Assembly (NCBI GenBank): GCA_035686365.1 | Contig: DASRZM010000005.1 | Coordinates: 1-21,499, forward strand | Origin: DASRZM01 sp035686365 | Lineage (GTDB): Bacteria > Pseudomonadota > Gammaproteobacteria > Xanthomonadales > Xanthomonadaceae | Reading direction: 5' to 3' | DNA length: 21,499 bases | Shown here: in pieces, positions 6,768 through 13,990 of the stretch | How the letters are laid out: every line of letters starts with the position of its first letter | Numbering within the stretch: position 1 is the first letter of the stretch | The notes under the pieces: model-generated | Database searches by the model: none | Told to the model about the DNA's origin: nothing | The model's input: the letters and a program-made list of their open reading frames with translations, nothing else | Made by a program: the position numbers and the translations under genes

Positions 6768-7223
6768 ATGCGTCACTACGAAATCGTGTTCCTGGTCCAC
6801 CCGGACCAGAGCGAGCAGGTGCCCGCGATGATCGAGCGCTACACCGGCGCGATCACCGAGGGTGGCGGCAGCGTCCACCGGCTGGAAGACTGGGGTCGCA
6901 GGCAGCTCGCCTATCCGATCGAGAACCTGGTCAAGGCCCACTACGTGATGCTCAACATCGAGTGCGGCCAGGCCGTGCTCGACGACCTGGTCTCGACCTT
7001 CCGCTTCAACGACGCGATCCTGCGCCACCTCGTCATCAAGCGTGACGAGGCGGTGACCGAGCAGTCGCCGATCATGAAGAGCAAGGACGAGAAGCCGGAG
7101 AAGGAGTCGCGGCGCCGCCGTGACGACTCCGATTCGGACTCCGATTCGGATTCCGAGTCCGACAGCGACGATCGCCCGGCGCGTTCCGAACGTGCCGACC
7201 GCGCTCCGAGCGCCTCCGCCTGA
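6768..7223 (+). CDS. rpsF: 30S ribosomal protein S6 with Ser-Asp repeat tail
   Basis: 151 residues. S6 binds 16S rRNA in the platform of the small subunit as a pair with S18, encoded next. The core MRHYEIVFLVHPDQ, the RLEDWGRRQLAYPI segment (about 38-51) and HLVIKRDEAV (about 87-96) are typical. GAGGAG at 6757-6762 gives an ideal ribosome site for the ATG at 6768. It is longer than E. coli S6 because of the C-terminus. After KSKDEKPEKESRRRR comes an almost pure Ser/Asp run at 119-135 built from near-repeats of TCCGATTCGGAC, then a Ser/Ala/Arg end. E. coli S6 also has an acidic tail, extended by RimK with glutamates, but this Ser-Asp form is unusual. Confidence 0.97.
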   Translation: MRHYEIVFLVHPDQSEQVPAMIERYTGAITEGGGSVHRLEDWGRRQLAYPIENLVKAHYVMLNIECGQAVLDDLVSTFRFNDAILRHLVIKRDEAVTEQSPIMKSKDEKPEKESRRRRDDSDSDSDSDSESDSDDRPARSERADRAPSASA

Positions 7224-7240
7224 AGCCACGGGAGCCTGCC

Positions 7241-7471
7241 ATGTCCAAGTTTTTCCGCCGCCGCAAGTTCTGCAAGTTCACCGCCGAGGGTGTGGTCGAG
7301 ATCGACTACAAGGATCTGAACACCCTGCGCCAGTACGTGACCGAGACCGGCAAGATCGTGCCCTCGCGCATCACCGGAACCCGGTCGCGCTACCAGCGGC
7401 AGCTTGCGACCGCCGTCAAGCGCGCGCGCTTTCTGGCGCTGCTGCCCTACACGGACAACCACAACCAGTGA
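7241..7471 (+). CDS. rpsR: 30S ribosomal protein S18
   Basis: 76 residues, full length. MSKFFRRRKFCKFTAEGV, DYKDLNTLRQYVTETGKI and the basic RITGTRSRYQRQLATAVKRA segment are diagnostic. It follows rpsF by 17 bases with a GGGAG ribosome site, consistent with co-translation of the S6:S18 pair. No priB lies between rpsF and rpsR, unlike in E. coli. Confidence 0.98.
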   Translation: MSKFFRRRKFCKFTAEGVVEIDYKDLNTLRQYVTETGKIVPSRITGTRSRYQRQLATAVKRARFLALLPYTDNHNQ

Positions 7472-7592
7472 TCCGGTGACCGGGCACGCGTGCCCGCACG
7501 CGCCGCATCCGGCGGGATCCGCCACCACGATTCGGACAGCCACCGAGCTGCGGCGCGCGCCGTCGCGTCGCTAACGAACAGGAGTACGCACC

Positions 7593-8042
7593 ATGGAACT
7601 GATCCTGCTGCAGAAGGTCGCCGGCCTGGGCGGCCTGGGCGAGAAGGTCAAGGTACGCGCCGGCTACGGCCGCAACTACCTGATCCCGTACGGCAAGGCC
7701 GTGCCGGCCACCGCCGACAACCTGGCCGAGTTCGAGCAGCGCCGGTCCGAGTACGAGGCCCGCGCCAACGAGGCGCTGGACGGCGCCCAGGCGCGTCGCA
7801 CCGGCTTCGAGGACCAGAGCGTCACCATTCCGGCCAATGCCTCCACCGAAGGCAAGCTCTACGGATCGATCGGCCCGCGCGAGATCGCGCAGGCGTTCAC
7901 CGAAAAGGGCCTGCCGCTGGAAAAGAGCGAGGTCATCCTGGGCGAAGGCCCGATCCGCCTGGTCGGCGAGCACCAGGTGCTGCTGCACCTGCACGCCGAC
8001 GTGGAGGTGCCCGTCAAGGTCACCGTCATCCACGAGTCCTGA
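7593..8042 (+). CDS. rplI: 50S ribosomal protein L9
   Basis: 149 residues, the usual length. The N-terminal rRNA-binding domain is clear: MELILLQKVAGLGGLGEKVK, then GYGRNYLIPYGKAVPAT. A long charged linker helix (about 45-75) and the C-terminal domain, ending HADVEVPVKVTVI, follow. It starts 121 bases after rpsR with an AGGAG ribosome site (7580-7584). A terminator-like hairpin follows, so it is probably the last gene of the ribosomal operon. Confidence 0.98.
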   Translation: MELILLQKVAGLGGLGEKVKVRAGYGRNYLIPYGKAVPATADNLAEFEQRRSEYEARANEALDGAQARRTGFEDQSVTIPANASTEGKLYGSIGPREIAQAFTEKGLPLEKSEVILGEGPIRLVGEHQVLLHLHADVEVPVKVTVIHES

Positions 8043-8076
8043 CCGCCGGTCGGCCGCGCAGGCCACTGGTGGCAAC

Positions 8077-8102
8077 AGGAGGGCGCCTGCGGGCGCCCTC
8101 TT
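8077..8102 (+). terminator. Hairpin terminator after rplI
   Basis: GAGGGCGCC (8079-8087), loop TGCG, GGCGCCCTC (8092-8100) is a perfect 9-bp stem, extendable by two pairs. Only TT follows, so the U-tract is weak. It lies 35 bases after the rplI stop. Confidence 0.65.
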
Positions 8103-8131
8103 GCGTCGTGCGCAGTCCGCGCGCCGGAGCA

Positions 8132-8150
8132 TGTGCACAAGCTATCCACA
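8132..8150. promoter_or_regulatory. Two DnaA-box-like 9-mers upstream of dnaB
   Basis: CTATCCACA (8142-8150, plus strand) differs from TTATCCACA only in the first base. TGTGCACAA (8132-8140) reads TTGTGCACA on the minus strand, one base off the relaxed consensus TTWTNCACA. They are in opposite orientation and one base apart, upstream of the candidate dnaB promoter. Confidence 0.5.
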
Positions 8151-8161
8151 GGGTTGTTGTC

Positions 8162-8190
8162 TTACGCGCTGCGACGCGGCTGCGTAACAT
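8162..8190 (+). promoter_or_regulatory. Candidate dnaB promoter
   Basis: TTACGC (8162-8167), 17 bases, TAACAT (8185-8190). Both boxes are imperfect, but spacing is ideal and the position is about 30 bases before dnaB. Confidence 0.4.
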
Positions 8191-8220
8191 CGCCGGCACA
8201 GCCCCGCCGGGGAGGGGAGG

Positions 8221-9615
8221 ATGGCGATGAACGTGGTTCCGGAGCGCCAGGGCGCGGCACGCATCGAAACGCTGCGGGTGCCGCCCCATTCGCTCGACGC
8301 CGAGCAGTCGGTGCTCGGCGGCCTGATGCTGGCGCCCGAGTCCTGGGACCGCGTTGCCGACAAGCTCACCGAGGAGGACTTCTACCGGCGCGAGCACCGC
8401 GTGCTGTTCCGCGCGATCGCCGAGCTGGCCGACAAGAGCCAGCCGTTCGACGCGGTGACCCTGGGCGAATGGCTGCAGTCGCGCCATCTGGTCGAGGAGG
8501 TCGGCGGCGTTTCCTACGTGATCGAGCTGGCCAGCACCACGCCCAGCGCCGCCAACATCGAAGCCTACGCCGGGATCGTGCGCGAGAAGTCGATCCTGCG
8601 CCAGCTCATCGACGTGGGCACCGGCATCGTCAACGACGCCTTCCAGCCCGAGGGCCGCTCCAGCGAGGACGTGCTCGAGACCGCCGAGCAACGCGTGTTC
8701 CACATTGCCGAGGCCGGCATGCGCGGGCGCAAGGGCTTCCTGGCGATGCGCACGGCCGTCCGGGACGCTTTCGAGATCCTGCAGGCGCGCTACACCAACC
8801 GCGGCCAGCTCACCGGACTGCCGACCGGATTCTCCGACCTGGACGAGCTCACCGCCGGCCTGCAGCCCTCGGACCTGATCATCGTGGCCGCACGCCCGGC
8901 CATGGGCAAGACCTCGCTGGCGCTGAACATGGCCCAGCACGCCGCGCTGAAGACCAAGAAGGCGGTGGCGGTGTTCAGCATGGAGATGTCGGCCCCACAG
9001 CTCGCCTTCCGTCTGATCTCCTCGCTCGGCCGCGTCGACCAGCAACGGCTGCGCACCGGCATGCTCGAGGACGAGGACTGGCCGCGCGTGACCAGCGCGA
9101 TCACGCTGCTGTCGGAGGCCCGGATCTTCATCGACGACACCCCGGCGCTGTCGCCCATCGAGCTGCGCTCACGGGCGCGCCGGCTCAAGCGCGAGCACGA
9201 CCTGGGCATGATCGTGATCGACTACCTGCAGCTGATGCAGGTGCCCGGCAGCAAGGAGAACCGCGCCACCGAGATCTCCGAGATCTCGCGCGGGCTGAAG
9301 GCTCTGGCCAAGGAGCTGGACGTGCCGGTGATCGCGCTCTCGCAGCTCAACCGCTCGCTGGAGAGCCGCACCGACAAGAAGCCGGTGATGGCCGACCTGC
9401 GCGAGTCCGGCGCCATCGAGCAGGACGCCGACCTGATCCTGTTCATTTACCGCGACGAGTACTACAACAAGGATTCGCCGGACAAGGGCACTGCCGAGGT
9501 CATCATCGGCAAGCAGCGCAGCGGTCCCACCGGCACGGTCCGGTTGGCCTTCATGGGCCAGTACACGCTGTTCGCCGACCTCTCCCGCGAGGACTACACC
9601 GGGCGCTTCGAATAG
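8221..9615 (+). CDS. dnaB: Replicative DNA helicase DnaB
   Basis: 464 residues, the hexameric helicase that unwinds DNA at the replication fork and binds primase. The N-terminal domain begins PPHSLDAEQSVLGGLMLAPE (about 21-40). The RecA-like motor has Walker A ARPAMGKTS with Lys230 and Thr231, Walker B IVIDYLQLM with Asp334, the SQLNRSLESR segment (about 374-383) and RESGAIEQDAD (about 394-404). No intein interrupts the motor. Two starts are possible: ATG at 8221 (GGGGAGG five bases upstream) and ATG at 8227 (GGAGG six bases upstream). They differ by two residues. Its own promoter and DnaA-like boxes lie upstream. Confidence 0.98.
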   Translation: MAMNVVPERQGAARIETLRVPPHSLDAEQSVLGGLMLAPESWDRVADKLTEEDFYRREHRVLFRAIAELADKSQPFDAVTLGEWLQSRHLVEEVGGVSYVIELASTTPSAANIEAYAGIVREKSILRQLIDVGTGIVNDAFQPEGRSSEDVLETAEQRVFHIAEAGMRGRKGFLAMRTAVRDAFEILQARYTNRGQLTGLPTGFSDLDELTAGLQPSDLIIVAARPAMGKTSLALNMAQHAALKTKKAVAVFSMEMSAPQLAFRLISSLGRVDQQRLRTGMLEDEDWPRVTSAITLLSEARIFIDDTPALSPIELRSRARRLKREHDLGMIVIDYLQLMQVPGSKENRATEISEISRGLKALAKELDVPVIALSQLNRSLESRTDKKPVMADLRESGAIEQDADLILFIYRDEYYNKDSPDKGTAEVIIGKQRSGPTGTVRLAFMGQYTLFADLSREDYTGRFE

Positions 9616-9694
9616 CCCGATTGCCCGCGTCCTGCCATCGTTGCGCCCGGCCGCGCTGCTAAGCTTCGCGCGATCCCGTCATCGCCCGCGTCCC

Positions 9695-10786
9695 GTGAGC
9701 CGAGCCACCGCCGCCACCATCCACGTCGATGCGCTGCGCCACAACCTGGCGCGCATGCGCGAACTGGCCCCGGACAGCCGGGTGATGGCGGTGGTCAAGG
9801 CCGACGGCTACGGCCACGGGCTGGAGCGGGTGGGGCGCGCGCTCTCCGGCGCCGATGCCTTCGGCGTGGCGGCGCTGTCCGATGCCGAGCGGCTGCGCGC
9901 GATCGGGCTCCCGCACCGGATCGTGCTGCTGTCGGGCTTCGACGAGCCGGCCGACCTGCCGGTGCTGCAGCGCCTGTCGATCGACACCGTGGTCCACCAC
10001 GCCTGGCAACTGGAGCTGCTCGAGGCCGCACAGCGTCAGGCCAGCCCGGAGCGTGCGCGGCTGCGGGTATGGCTGAAAATCGACAGCGGGATGCACCGGC
10101 TCGGGTTCCCGGCCGCACAGGCCGCCCAGGTGCACCGGCGCCTGCGCGATCTGGCCTGGGTGGACCCGGAGATCGTGCTGATGAGCCACTTCGCCAGCTC
10201 CGACGTGTTCGAGGGCGAGGCCACGCGCGCGCAGATCGCGCGCTTCCAGGCGGCGACACGGGGGCTGCCGGGGCCACACTCGCTGGCGAACTCGGCGGCA
10301 GTCCTGGGCTGGAGGCAGGTCCGCAACGGCTGGATCCGGCCCGGCGGCGCGCTGTACGGCATCTCGGTCGTGCCCGGTACCACCGGCGCCGACTTCGGGC
10401 TGGCGCCGGCCATGACGCTGGCCACGCGCCTGATCGCCATCCATCACGTCGCCGCCGGCGAGGCGGTCGGCTACGGCGGCGGCTTCCTGTGCCCCGAGGA
10501 CATGCCGGTGGGGGTGGCCGCGATCGGCTACGGTGATGGCTACCCGCGTGCGGCCGGCTCCGGCACGCCGGTGCTGGTGGCCGGCCGGCGTGCGCCACTG
10601 ATCGGCAGGGTGTCGATGGACCTGATCACCATCGACCTGCGCGGCCTGCCGGAGGCGCGCATCGGCGACGAGGTCGTGCTGTGGGGCCGCGGGCTGCCGG
10701 TGGAGGAGATCGCGCAGCACGCAGGGACCATCGGCTACGAGCTGTCCTGCGGAATCACACGGCGGGTCCGCTTCAGCGAAGCGTGA
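9695..10786 (+). CDS. alr: Alanine racemase
   Basis: 363 residues from a GTG start. A PLP enzyme converting L- to D-alanine for peptidoglycan. Lys35 in AVVKADGYGHG binds PLP, and Tyr260 in AVGYGGGF is the second catalytic base by family alignment. MHRLGF, SHFASSD, RPGGALYG, GYGDGYPRAA and GRVSMDLITIDL are all typical. I chose the GTG because E. coli Alr-like sequence starts right there (SRATAATIHVDALRHNL). The open frame extends upstream to a TTG at 9641, but that part has no similarity I recognise. No strong ribosome site precedes the GTG. It lies 79 bases after dnaB, an order common in gammaproteobacteria, and is followed directly by the 160-base repeat. Confidence 0.95.
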   Translation: MSRATAATIHVDALRHNLARMRELAPDSRVMAVVKADGYGHGLERVGRALSGADAFGVAALSDAERLRAIGLPHRIVLLSGFDEPADLPVLQRLSIDTVVHHAWQLELLEAAQRQASPERARLRVWLKIDSGMHRLGFPAAQAAQVHRRLRDLAWVDPEIVLMSHFASSDVFEGEATRAQIARFQAATRGLPGPHSLANSAAVLGWRQVRNGWIRPGGALYGISVVPGTTGADFGLAPAMTLATRLIAIHHVAAGEAVGYGGGFLCPEDMPVGVAAIGYGDGYPRAAGSGTPVLVAGRRAPLIGRVSMDLITIDLRGLPEARIGDEVVLWGRGLPVEEIAQHAGTIGYELSCGITRRVRFSEA

Positions 10787-10946
10787 GGGAACCTCTGAAC
10801 AGGTTCAGAGGTTCGCGCGCCATGGATGGCGCGCTCGCGGATCCAGCACGCAAATGCTTGATCCGGAGGAGCCAAATCTGGACATGTGCCGGACATGTGC
10901 CGGACTCGGCGAGTCTGATCACGTCCAGGATGGACTTGATCAGACC
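10787..10946 (-). repeat. 160-base structured intergenic element, copy A
   Basis: It fills exactly the gap between the convergent alr stop (10786) and the stop of the thioredoxin-domain gene (10947). Read on the minus strand, it aligns to 5591-5750. Its structures are a 12-bp perfect hairpin GAACCTCTGAAC (10789-10800) with GTTCAGAGGTTC (10803-10814), a 9-bp hairpin GCGCGCCAT (10815-10823) with ATGGCGCGC (10826-10834), and a 15-position stem 10913-10927 with 10931-10945 (one mismatch). An ACATGTGCCGG direct repeat sits at about 10882-10903. It may serve as a bidirectional terminator, although no T-run is seen. Confidence 0.85.
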
Positions 10947-12749
10947 TTACCTGAGCGGGTCGGCGCTGCGCAGCAGTGCCAGGTGCTCGCTGATTTCCGC
11001 GGGCGAGTACAGCGGCAGCGAGCACACCCGCTCGGTGCACACGAACGCAGCCGGCTTCGACAGCACGGGGTACTCGACATCGTGGTTGGGCAGCGGACCC
11101 TCGGCGCGGTCCCACCACTCGATGCGCTTGTACCAGCCCGGAAGCCGACCCAGCGCGGCGAACAGGCCCTGCGCGGTCGTGTCACCGCGGGCGCCGACCA
11201 CCACCACGTGCAAGGGGTCGGACTGCAGTTCGTCGGCAGCCAGCACGATGCCTGGATCGGTGCGGCGGGCGCGCGCCACCTGCGGGCGTGCCAGGTGGCG
11301 CAGCGCATGGGCGGCGACCGCACGGTGCGGGTCCTGGCCGGTGTAGTGCGCGAGCAGGTTGGCGAACCGCGCCAGCGAGATGTTCTCGTCCACATCGATG
11401 GCCGGCGGTATCGGAGCGGCGCCGGCCACGGCGCTGAAGTAGCCGGCCGCCGGTGCACGCATGCGCGCGTCGATGAAGGTCACCGCGGAGCTCGCACAAC
11501 CGAGCCAGTGGCGTGCCGAGGTGGCTCGGTACAGGGCCAGGCAGGCGCGTCCCATGGCCAGGGTATCGGCCAGGTAGGGGCCGGCTGCATCGGTGAGGTC
11601 GTGACGGAAGCCGCCGCCGGGCAGGGCGCGCTCGCGCAGGACCCAACCGGCTGCCGCCACCGCGGCGGCGAGTGCATCCGCGTCCCCGGTGTACTCGGCC
11701 ATGGTGGCGAGGGCCTCGGCGACCATGCCGGTCTCGCGGGCGTAGCGATGGGTGTCGATCCGGGGCATCCCGCGCGCGCGCCGGCCGACCTCGTCGAGCG
11801 CGAAGAAGTCGGCCGAGTGCCGGCCGGGCACCAGGTCGGCGTCCTGGCTCGTGTAATACCCGCCCTCGTGCGCGCGCATGAACCGCTCCAGGTAGCCGCC
11901 GATGGCGGCCGCGACCTCCAGCTGCCTCGGCTGCGCCAGCGCCGCGGCCCCGAGCACGTACACGCGCAGGTACTCGGCCTGGCGCACGGTCAGCTTTTCG
12001 TAGTGCGGATGCTGCCAGTCGCCGTGCGTCGAATACTGGTAGACCCCACCCCAGACCGGATCGAGCAGGGCGCGCGCGGCATCCAGGGTCAGGGTGGCGC
12101 GCGCGCCCTCGTCGCTGTCGCCCGCGGCGGCACGCACCAGCGCGTACTCGACGCTGTCGCGGTCCAGGAATTTCTGCCCCTGCCGGAGTCCACCCAGGAC
12201 CGGGTCGAACGCGGCGCGGTGCGCATCGACCAGCGCGCGCCGCAGCGTCGGAACCAGCGAGTCCCGGGCCGGCGCCTCCGACAAGTCCACGGCGGCCGCC
12301 GACTCCGGCGACGGGTCGGCGATGATCGCCTGCAGCAGCCGGCGCATCGGGCCGGGCTCGATGTAGCCCTGGCGCTTGACGATCTCGCTGCCGTCGGGCG
12401 CCAGCACGATGGTCGCCGGCCAGCCCCATCGGCGGTAGCGGGTCGCCAGGTCGGGGCGCGCGTCCTGGTCGATGCGCAATGGCACGAAGTGGCCCATGAC
12501 CAGCTCCACGACCGCGGGGTCTGCGTAGGTCTGCGCGTCCATCACGTGGCACCAGTGGCACCACACCGCCTCCAGGTACAGCAGCACCGGGCGCTGCTGC
12601 TGCCGCGCACGCTCGAAGGCGTCGGTATCCGAACGCAGCCAGTCCAGCGCACCGTCTTCGGCCGCGCGCGCGTTGCCGGACGTGGCGGATAGGGCCAGCA
12701 ATGCCGCCAGCCACAGTGCAATCAATGAGGTCCGGTTCCCCGTGTGCAT
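10947..12749 (-). CDS. Secreted thioredoxin-like DUF255 / YyaL-type protein
   Basis: 600 residues. The N-terminus is a signal peptide (basic start, hydrophobic 8-22, likely cleavage after NARA near residue 29), so the protein should act in the periplasm. Residues about 35-150 form a thioredoxin-like domain with a CHWC motif (Cys64, Cys67) in EAVWCHWCHVMDAQTY and cis-proline WGWPATIVLAPDG. The rest resembles the alpha/alpha-toroid domain of YyaL/SPATA20 proteins, with YEKLTVRQAEYL, GGYYTSQDADL and a C-terminal Cys pair (VCTERVCSLPLYSP). It is shorter than typical cytosolic YyaL proteins (about 670-690). The start at 12749 has a good GGAGG site. Function is unknown for the family; a redox or thiol role is plausible. 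Confidence 0.85.
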   Translation of the reverse strand: MHTGNRTSLIALWLAALLALSATSGNARAAEDGALDWLRSDTDAFERARQQQRPVLLYLEAVWCHWCHVMDAQTYADPAVVELVMGHFVPLRIDQDARPDLATRYRRWGWPATIVLAPDGSEIVKRQGYIEPGPMRRLLQAIIADPSPESAAAVDLSEAPARDSLVPTLRRALVDAHRAAFDPVLGGLRQGQKFLDRDSVEYALVRAAAGDSDEGARATLTLDAARALLDPVWGGVYQYSTHGDWQHPHYEKLTVRQAEYLRVYVLGAAALAQPRQLEVAAAIGGYLERFMRAHEGGYYTSQDADLVPGRHSADFFALDEVGRRARGMPRIDTHRYARETGMVAEALATMAEYTGDADALAAAVAAAGWVLRERALPGGGFRHDLTDAAGPYLADTLAMGRACLALYRATSARHWLGCASSAVTFIDARMRAPAAGYFSAVAGAAPIPPAIDVDENISLARFANLLAHYTGQDPHRAVAAHALRHLARPQVARARRTDPGIVLAADELQSDPLHVVVVGARGDTTAQGLFAALGRLPGWYKRIEWWDRAEGPLPNHDVEYPVLSKPAAFVCTERVCSLPLYSPAEISEHLALLRSADPLR

Positions 12750-12903
12750 GGAAGCCTCCGGTTCGTGGACGCCATTGTCGCGCGTCGCGGGCGGCCCGCA
12801 CCTCGTCCCGTCGCATCGCCGCGCCGCATGGCCGCACGCTGGCGCAGCCGGGCCTCGCCTGTCAAAGTGTCGATGTCATGCCCGTGGCCGGTTTTCCGAT
12901 ATT

Positions 12904-12915
12904 GATACCCGTATC
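12904..12915. promoter_or_regulatory. Operator-like palindrome
   Basis: GATAC CC GTATC lies just before the ribosome site (GGGGAGGAA, from 12920) of the YiiG-like gene, within the divergent gap 12750-12933. It could be an operator or a small leader hairpin. Nothing links it to a named regulator. Confidence 0.25.
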
Positions 12916-12933
12916 GACCGGGGAGGAACAGCA

Positions 12934-13893
12934 ATGGTCCGCACGATCCGTTGGCTGGTAATGACGCTGGCGATGACGCTGGCCCTGCTCGCGTCCACCC
13001 AGGGTGCAGCGCAGACCGAGGCCGAGGACGCCCAGCGTTCGAGCAAGCTCAGCGGGTACCTGAAGTGCTACAACGAGCAGTCCTCCCGCGTGCGCGACAG
13101 CCACGACCGCTACTACCAGTGGGTGCAGTCGCCCGAACGCGGACCGACCGGGCGCGAGCGCATCGTCTACGGCCTGTACTCGCTGTACGACCCCGCCGGG
13201 TGCCGGCAGAAGCTCGCGGTCTCGCTGGCCGCCAGCCCCCCGCTGCCGGATCTCGATGCGGCCGCGGCGCAGTGGGAGCGCGCCCTGGTGCAGGTGCATG
13301 CGGTGATCGGCGAGGCATACGACTACTACGACCTGGGCGATTACGAGGACGACGGCCTGGCCCGCGGCAAGCAGCTGCACCCGCGCCTCAATGCCGCCTG
13401 GGAGGAATTCTTCGTAGCCAACCAGACCTTCTCGGCGTTGCTGGACGAGGAGCTCGACGCCATCCGCGCGCGCCAGCTCGCCCGCCTGGCAGACAAGCCC
13501 GGCGCCGAGGTCGCCTACCACATCCGCCACTACATGCTGCTGGCCGAGGACGCCCACGACCTGGGCGTACGCTCGCTTTCGGACGACTTCGACGCGGCCG
13601 CCTTCGCCGGCGCCGTGGAAGCGCTGGACCGCGGTTACCGCGACCTGGAGGCGGCCATCTCGGCGCACCCGGGGCAGGTCGAGGGCATGCACATGCTCTC
13701 CAGCTACCAGAACGCTGCCCGCGACTACCTCAAGGCGGTCAAGGAACTCGACCGGCGCCAGCGCAAGGGCAACCGCTTCGACACCGGGGAGCGGATGCTG
13801 ATCGAAGCGCATGCGGCGCAGATGGTCGAGGGCCACCCGGCCAAGCTGACCGACGAGTACAACGACCTGGTCGGCGACTACAACCGCCTGTGA
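12934..13893 (+). CDS. Exported YiiG-like protein (DUF3829)
   Basis: 319 residues. A signal peptide (MVRTIRWLVMTLAMTLALLA, cleavage probably after GAAQ or nearby, about residues 24-27) directs export. There is no lipobox cysteine, whereas E. coli YiiG is a predicted lipoprotein. The mature part is largely helical and starts LSGYLKCYNEQSSRVRDSHD, as DUF3829 proteins do. The second half has SAHPGQVEGMHMLSSYQNAA and a long helix through LKAVKELDRRQRK. Function of the family is unknown. The ATG at 12934 has a strong GGGGAGGAA ribosome site. It diverges from the secreted thioredoxin-like gene. Confidence 0.78.
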   Translation: MVRTIRWLVMTLAMTLALLASTQGAAQTEAEDAQRSSKLSGYLKCYNEQSSRVRDSHDRYYQWVQSPERGPTGRERIVYGLYSLYDPAGCRQKLAVSLAASPPLPDLDAAAAQWERALVQVHAVIGEAYDYYDLGDYEDDGLARGKQLHPRLNAAWEEFFVANQTFSALLDEELDAIRARQLARLADKPGAEVAYHIRHYMLLAEDAHDLGVRSLSDDFDAAAFAGAVEALDRGYRDLEAAISAHPGQVEGMHMLSSYQNAARDYLKAVKELDRRQRKGNRFDTGERMLIEAHAAQMVEGHPAKLTDEYNDLVGDYNRL

Positions 13894-13990
13894 GCAGCGG
13901 CCCCGGCGCGTTGACGCTGGGGACGGGCGATAGCACCATCGGCGGGCGCCGTGCCGGCGCGCGCGGGGACGACTCGATGGCGGGGCTCGG

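Noticed and set aside
10854..12692. 612-residue open frame antisense to the thioredoxin-domain gene
   Set aside because: It overlaps almost all of a protein with signal peptide and CHWC motif, and begins inside a non-coding repeat. It is compositional only.
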